Below are positions 58,801 to 64,000 of a stretch of DNA of 64,000 bases, in pieces. The notes under the pieces are model-generated. The model had not been told where the DNA came from. It was given only the letters and a program-made list of their open reading frames with translations, and did no database searches. How positions within the stretch are numbered: position 1 is the first letter of the stretch; every line of letters begins with the position of its first letter. Source of the DNA: Pelargonium nanum (lineage: Eukaryota; Streptophyta; Magnoliopsida; Geraniales; Geraniaceae); the NCBI GenBank assembly GCA_036897485.1, contig JAYMTF010000009.1, positions 19,424-83,423 of the forward strand. The letters run 5' to 3'. Position numbers and translations under genes: made by a program.

Positions 58801-59987
58801 TGGAGATATATGTTTAAATGTTAAAATACACGATAAAGTACCCAGAAAATGACAGACAACATTGTTGAAACATCATATTAGAACACTAAACATGTTTCGC
58901 AGGCATGCAAATCTAGCATACAATCTTAAGCATAAAAAACACCACAGAAATTTTCAGTTAAAAAAACAATCTTTACATTATCAATGGGACAATTCTCTAT
59001 TCGACTTGAACAAGTTAAGACATTTTCTTACCCCTTCAACCAAATCGGCAACGCCAGCTCCGAAAGTCCTGAATATGTAATCATAACTAATAAACGAATC
59101 ATCTATAGTGTCATGTAAAAGCCCTGCAGCAACTACAGTCGAATTAGCACCAATCAATGCAAGCAACACTGCAGTTTCCACACAATGCTGCAAATACGGA
59201 TCGCCACTCGCACGCATCTACAACAAAAACAACACAAAACCATCAGAAAAATGCAAACATAACACACATAAACAACTCAAAATTCAACCCGAGAATTAGT
59301 AATTACCTGTCCTCTATGTGCTTTCTCGGCCTCGTAAAAGGCCTTGATAACAAAATCTTCATAGAAGATATTGTGCCTCAATTGAGCACCCATGAGCAAA
59401 TCTTTAGAGCTGAGCTCCAAGAAACTATCATCCATATTAAATGTCAATTCATCAACAGCAATACCCGAAGGACCGGCTTCGAGCTCCGAGCTCGGGGAAT
59501 CATAATCTATGCAAGACCCCAATGCCTTCCTCACAACTCCACTAAACAACCCATTAGTCCCACCTCTAATTGAGCTCTGAAACCCCAAATCCCCACACCT
59601 CTCTCTCCCAATCCTCATCGGGGAGCTTCTCGAGCAGCTCGTCGAGCACGAAACCGGGCCCTGAAACACCGAAACCGGGCTCTGGTGGTGATCTCGCTTC
59701 GAGTACGAGACACCGAATTTACTCGAAGAATAGCAAAATGAGCTGCTCAGTTCCTTGAGCTCCAAAGCCCCCAATTCGTCTCCGCCGCCGACGAAGCTCG
59801 AGGACGTCACGTGCCGCACGTGCTGCTGCGGCGGTGAGAACAGCGACGAGAGACCACCAACAATCTGTTTTTGCGGAGAAGACGCCGTCGACGGAACCGA
59901 CGGCGACGATCGCGAACCCAAATCGAAATCGTACGGCGAGGAACAGCTCGGCGGGCTCGCGTACAGCGCAATTGTCGGAACCGCCAT
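55864..59987 (-). CDS. Chloroplast RelA/SpoT homologue, RSH2/RSH3 type
   Basis: Bifunctional-type (p)ppGpp synthetase/hydrolase of the plastid stringent response. Six exons, high to low: 59987-59307, 59217-59032, 58301-57841, 57646-57488, 57406-57055 and 56175-55864, giving 2151 nt and 716 aa. The first 60-80 residues are Ser/Pro-rich with few acidic residues, like a chloroplast transit peptide. The HD hydrolase domain has [12 protein letters not shown] (238-249) and LLHDTIDD (260-267), both intact. The synthetase domain has [13 protein letters not shown] (430-442), DIHGLRLIV (453-461) and [20 protein letters not shown] (513-532). A degenerate TGS region follows, ending [20 protein letters not shown] before the tail. 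All junctions are GT-AG and in phase. Length and architecture match RSH2/RSH3 (At3g14050/At1g54130 from memory), not the longer RSH1. In intron 5 a tandem repeat is split by a hAT-like insertion. Confidence 0.96.
56280..56900 (-). repeat. Tandem repeat in RSH intron 5
   Basis: A unit of about 80-85 bp recurs five or six times on the + strand: AAGTACCAAAAAGAAACAG, ATAATAGTATGTTTCAGTCA, CCTAAAC, GTTGTTTGTATAGTTGTCAA. Copies cluster at 56300-56350 and 56575-56900. They flank the insertion at 56354-56568. Confidence 0.85.
56354..56568. mobile_element. hAT-like MITE inserted into the RSH intron repeat
   Basis: Left end GAGCTGACAACTTGG, right end CCAAACTGTCAACTC, inverted. It splits the tandem array at AGTTTCAGCG and resumes at TGTTTCATTCACC, giving a duplicated GTTTCA-type target. 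It belongs to the CTAGAGCTGGCAATTTG family seen elsewhere in the window. Confidence 0.7.
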
Positions 59988-60129
59988 AGCCACCGAGTCG
60001 CGACGGATCAAGGAAATTTTCTTCGCCGAATCAAAATTTTCCCGGAAACCCAATTCGATCAACCCACAAAAAAACCCTAAAAACAACGAATGGTTTCGAT
60101 TTGTACAACAAAAAACGAAGAATTCGAGC

Positions 60130-63100
60130 TAGTCTCTGTACAAATCAATAAAAATTCAAACTTTATCGTGTGATCGAAAATTTCAAAAAATCCCCAAATC
60201 GCGAAACGATTTTACGAACCAAACCCTCAAATTTTCCAGAGAAAAAAAAATGAATTAAACGAGAATCAAGGAAGCTTGAAAATGTTGAAATTGTGAGCTT
60301 CTTGATGATCTGAGAATCTTCTCTGTACTTTATTTGTTTAGCAGTCAGAGATAGAAACAGTGAAATTACGTTTTTGCCCCTGAATATTACCCGAAATAAC
60401 CGGGAAAAACACGTCAACGTTATAATATGATATAATATTTGTTTATAGATAATTTTTTTTCTTACAAAATTATCCAAATTTAGTTAATTTTTTTATTTTA
60501 AAGCTATTTTTGTCTTTTCTTAAATATGGGTTTTCTATTTTTTGTGACACATTGGACTTTGGTTCAATGAATTAATAGAAAATTTGCAAAATAATTAACA
60601 TTTTTACTAAAATTTACACTTGAATTTAGGAAATAATAATAGGTAGAATATTATTCTTGGGCATTTGGCCGATAATTTTGTGCTCATTTTCAAATTTGAC
60701 AATTATTAAATTGAAATATGCTAAAATAAATAGGAACATACTGAAATTTTTGTTAAAAAAAAATCATTTGCAACCTTATAAATAGGTTGTATGTAAAATT
60801 ACAACTCAATAAGTATTTGGAAATTGTTGAGGTTATAAATGTTACATTTTGAGATAGTGGTCGTTATCTATAAAATAACAGTTTAAATCGTCACGCGTCT
60901 AAGAACTAGTTTCCGCATATTGATGGGTTGGTTTTTAATTTGCATCAAAAGTCATAAAACACTCAACGAGCAACTCGCTTTAGATTCACATGTTGAGCAT
61001 GAGTGAGTGAAACTGTGAAACATATGCAGATGATTGTTTGCATGAACTTTGGTAGCTCATATATTGCCGATGAGTTACCTACTTTCCGCGATTATCGTCG
61101 AAAAATTATATCTGATCAAATTTTGAAGAAAATAATTGAAAGATTTGACCAAATTATTTAAAGAAAAAAATGAAAACTTTCACTTTTAATGTATGTACTT
61201 AATCATGAACATGGCTAATTATAGAATCAGTAATAAAATGTCAATTTTAATAATTACCTTATTATAAAACTTGGACCAGCACAAAAAAAAGTTTAAAATT
61301 ACAATTTGGTTAATCCATAAGGACCTATCAATAAATTTATATTATTCCATTTTACTATTATATCCACATTAAGACATGATTGGGTCACTAAGATATTAAA
61401 TATTTTTAATGCTTGATTGATTAACAATAATTTAATTATTTTTTATGTATAAGATAATGAAATTCCCAAATTCAAGTAAAGATTAGATCCAACTCAGCTG
61501 AGAGTGACTTGGGTCATTTAAATTCTTAAAGTAATGAAAATTGGTCCCATTTTGTTGCCAAATGTCCATTAGAGCAATTAAATATTTCTTAGAACAAAAC
61601 TTGTTTTGTACTTATCTTCTCAACTTTTATTATTTATTTATTTTATGTATAGTATTATAGTAATAATTGTTGGAATAGCTATAGCATTGGAACTCAATAA
61701 ATCATGATTTGTTATGATTTTGAGAGAAAAAGGTTGTCCCCTAAGAAACCAAGCATGTGATATATGATGTAAGAAAAGTGTGACAATTCGTGTTTGCGGG
61801 TTTGTCACGAAACGTGATATAGTTTTGTAAAATAGTCAACACGAGACCAACACAAACACGATGAAAACGAACTTAAATCGGCTAAAAATTTATGTCATGG
61901 ACATGTTGAGTCATTGGTCGAGACTTAAATTGTCTTTGTTATTATATGCGGGCTAGAGCTAACAATTTGTGTATGCATGTCGTGTTCGTGTCGTGTTGAA
62001 AGTTGATCGTGCGTCGCACAGTCCAACACAAACACGACACGTTTAGTAATCGTGTTGAACGTTTTAACATGACGCATTCATGAACACAAAACACGAACAT
62101 GACACATTTAGCACGGTAACTAAATGAACCGTGTTGACATGAGACAATTGACACGATCACGACCCATCACATTATGCATGACAGAACCACAAGTTTGACA
62201 TGATATTATTCAACACGTACGTTTGACACATTTTTAGGACTCGTTTTAAATATAATCTCACGTGTGAGTTGAGCATATTGTGTGTTACAATATGATTATT
62301 TAATAGTGTGTGATTGTTTTGAACGCTTAACAGAAATATAACAGACTACTAAACGTTTTAAGTAATTTAACACGAGTGCGACGCGATTACGAAATATGTG
62401 AACTCAAACATACTAATTTTGTATCGTGTGTCTTATTAGGAAAAGAATTGTCACCTAGAATGCAAGCCACTTTTACTTATTTTTACTTGGGAACAAAGCT
62501 AGTGGGAAGTTGGGTTTGGAGTGGATGATGCTGGGTCCACCACCATTGATATTTATTTATGGGCATACAATTTTGGAGGAATCTCTTACAGGATTAGGAA
62601 TCCATTTACTATTTTATTTTTAAAATATATATTCCATTTTAAATTTATTTTATTTTATATTAAATTTTGCTTTTAATGAGTGGAAGATGTTGCCATGCCC
62701 ATAATTAAGTTGAAAAATGAACATCCTTAGATGTTACTTTACTCATAAAATAAAGTAACATTTTAATTGGCTATGGTTATTAAATAATATATCAATTAGA
62801 TAAACAATATGCGTAGAAAGTGTGTCACTCTGAACTTATAGATGATATTAAATTTATTGATTAAAAAGTATGGTGACAAAATGAAAGTGAGACTATTGTT
62901 TCTATATTATTTAAAGTTCTTTAAAATCATAATTGCTAATTTAGGATTCAAATTTGATTTCAAAGAAAATAAAATTTTGAATTATATTTGAGATTTCATG
63001 AGTAAATTTGTAAATTTGTCCTACCTAAATCAATTATTCATACGTACTTTATGCACCCTAGACTTGTGAAAATACGGACCAGATTTTGGGTGACTGCCTA

Positions 63101-63999
63101 TTTTATTCCAAATTACAAGCACTACATATGCAACTAAAAATTACTAAGAAGTGGATTTTGGATCAAATTTTTTTATATTTATTTTAGTGGTAAGAATTTT
63201 TCAAATTCGATCTCATACGTAATTTTATAGAATAAGTCTGACGTTAAATTCGATCGAATTAAAATTATCAATTTTAAGTTGAGTTGAATTTTGTATATTC
63301 ACAAACTGAATCTAGATTGATATCTCTAATATTTTTATTACAAAACAAAAATATTATCTTCTTCTTCTTTTTTCTTTTTCCAAGAAAGATATAATAAAAC
63401 AATAATGTTAAAAGGGTATTGTGGACATTTGAGAGGGGCATGATAGCGATGGACGGACCAGATCTTCCCTCCAGTTTCCGACAGTTGATAAGGACACCGT
63501 TCAAAAAATACACGATTCATGCTACTATTGGCTTTTAGCGTACAATTCACTGTGTTTCGTGAAGGCAAAGAATAACACGTGGCGTGTTATGGGCAAGCCA
63601 CCGCCGCCACATGGTCAGCGTTCAACGCTGACACGTTTCAAGTCGACACTAACGGCTTAATGGGTTGGTTTTGCTTCGCGTACCGTCACGGTCACCGGCT
63701 GTCACATTGTGTACACATATGTTGTTACCGTCCACAATTCAACTAAACTTATCGTGTTTGTGTTACGTTATATAATAAAGGTAAAAGATTCAATTTGGTT
63801 CCCGAATTTTGGTGTTTTGATCCAATTTGGTCCCTAAACTTTTTTAACCAAAAATAGTCCATCAACTTTGATGTTTCACCCCAATTTGGTCCTTAAACTT
63901 TGTTTTGACCCGAAATGGTCCCTGAACTTTCACATACTGACCCAAAATGGTCCTTGTCCTAAAAGCTTATATCAAAAGTTGAAGGACCAAATTGGGTCA
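60130..63999. other. Right-hand intergenic interval
   Basis: It begins with the RSH 5' UTR and promoter (about 60000-60350). The rest is AT-rich with no supportable gene. A hAT-like repeat starts CTAGAGCTAACAATTTGTG at 61945 and continues into CAACACGAACACGACAC text to about 62240. ORFs at 61942-62160 and 63274-63568 arise from these and lack domains. From 63780 to the end is CCAATTTGGTCCCTAAACTT-type repeat text, recurring as a dispersed family also seen near 54020-54420. Confidence 0.6.
63572..63632. promoter_or_regulatory. Pair of palindromes with a G-box
   Basis: ATAACACGTGGCGTGTTAT (63572-63590) has perfect 8-bp arms around TGG and contains the G-box core CACGTG. GTCAGCGTTCAACGCTGAC (63614-63632) has perfect 9-bp arms around one base. 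Both lie in a GC-richer block (63560-63730) with further ACGTG and GTCACC motifs. They could belong to a promoter of a gene beyond the window edge. Confidence 0.45.
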
Positions 64000-64000
64000 A

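Overview
This is nuclear DNA from a flowering plant, most probably a eudicot. The genes are split by GT-AG introns, the intergenic DNA is very AT-rich, and plant-type SINEs, hAT and Stowaway-like MITEs and an RTE LINE fragment are scattered through it. Every protein has its recognisable relatives in plants. I see no operons, CRISPR arrays or prokaryotic features, and the species cannot be named from the sequence alone.

Nine protein-coding genes can be assembled exon by exon, each in one continuous reading frame. On the + strand from the left: a secreted-type nucleoside diphosphate kinase (NDPK5-like, 639-4106), an IGT/LAZY-family gravitropism gene (10200-13163), a class 3 (diacylglycerol-type) lipase (16292-21617), and a small DUF1677 Cys-rich protein (30787-31392). 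Then come antiquitin, ALDH7B (minus, 36375-41358), an intronless cation/calcium exchanger, CCX (plus, 44969-46915), threonyl-tRNA synthetase (minus, 47982-55249) and a chloroplast RelA/SpoT homologue of the RSH2/RSH3 type (minus, 55864-59987). The ninth candidate, a Lys-rich leader ORF at 29649-29840, is weak and is not counted as a confident gene; the confident total is eight.

The genes do not form one pathway. Several are stress or signalling genes: ALDH7 for aldehyde detoxification, CCX for ion transport, RSH for plastid (p)ppGpp, a lipase, and LAZY for gravity response. From memory, the order resembles two Arabidopsis neighbourhoods: NDPK5 next to LZY2 (At1g17410/At1g17400), and ALDH7B4-CCX4-RSH3 (At1g54100/54115/54130) with its duplicate carrying RSH2, CCX3 and a lipase (At3g14050/14070/14075). 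That would make the window a mosaic of conserved gene blocks separated by repeat-rich spacers.

The spacers (about 4.1-10.2, 13.8-15.8, 21.7-29.6, 31.4-36.3, 42.5-44.6 and 60.1-64 kb) hold no gene I can support. Many introns, including 5' leader introns, carry local tandem repeats. The most notable is a roughly 150-bp unit with an inverted repeat in the ALDH7B leader intron, whose arms also occur in the NDPK5 5' leader. Other points of interest are a duplicated C-terminus and a changed editing-site motif in the threonyl-tRNA synthetase, a duplicated leader across the CCX start codon, and a SINE with a perfect target-site duplication. I did not find a convincing undescribed biological system.
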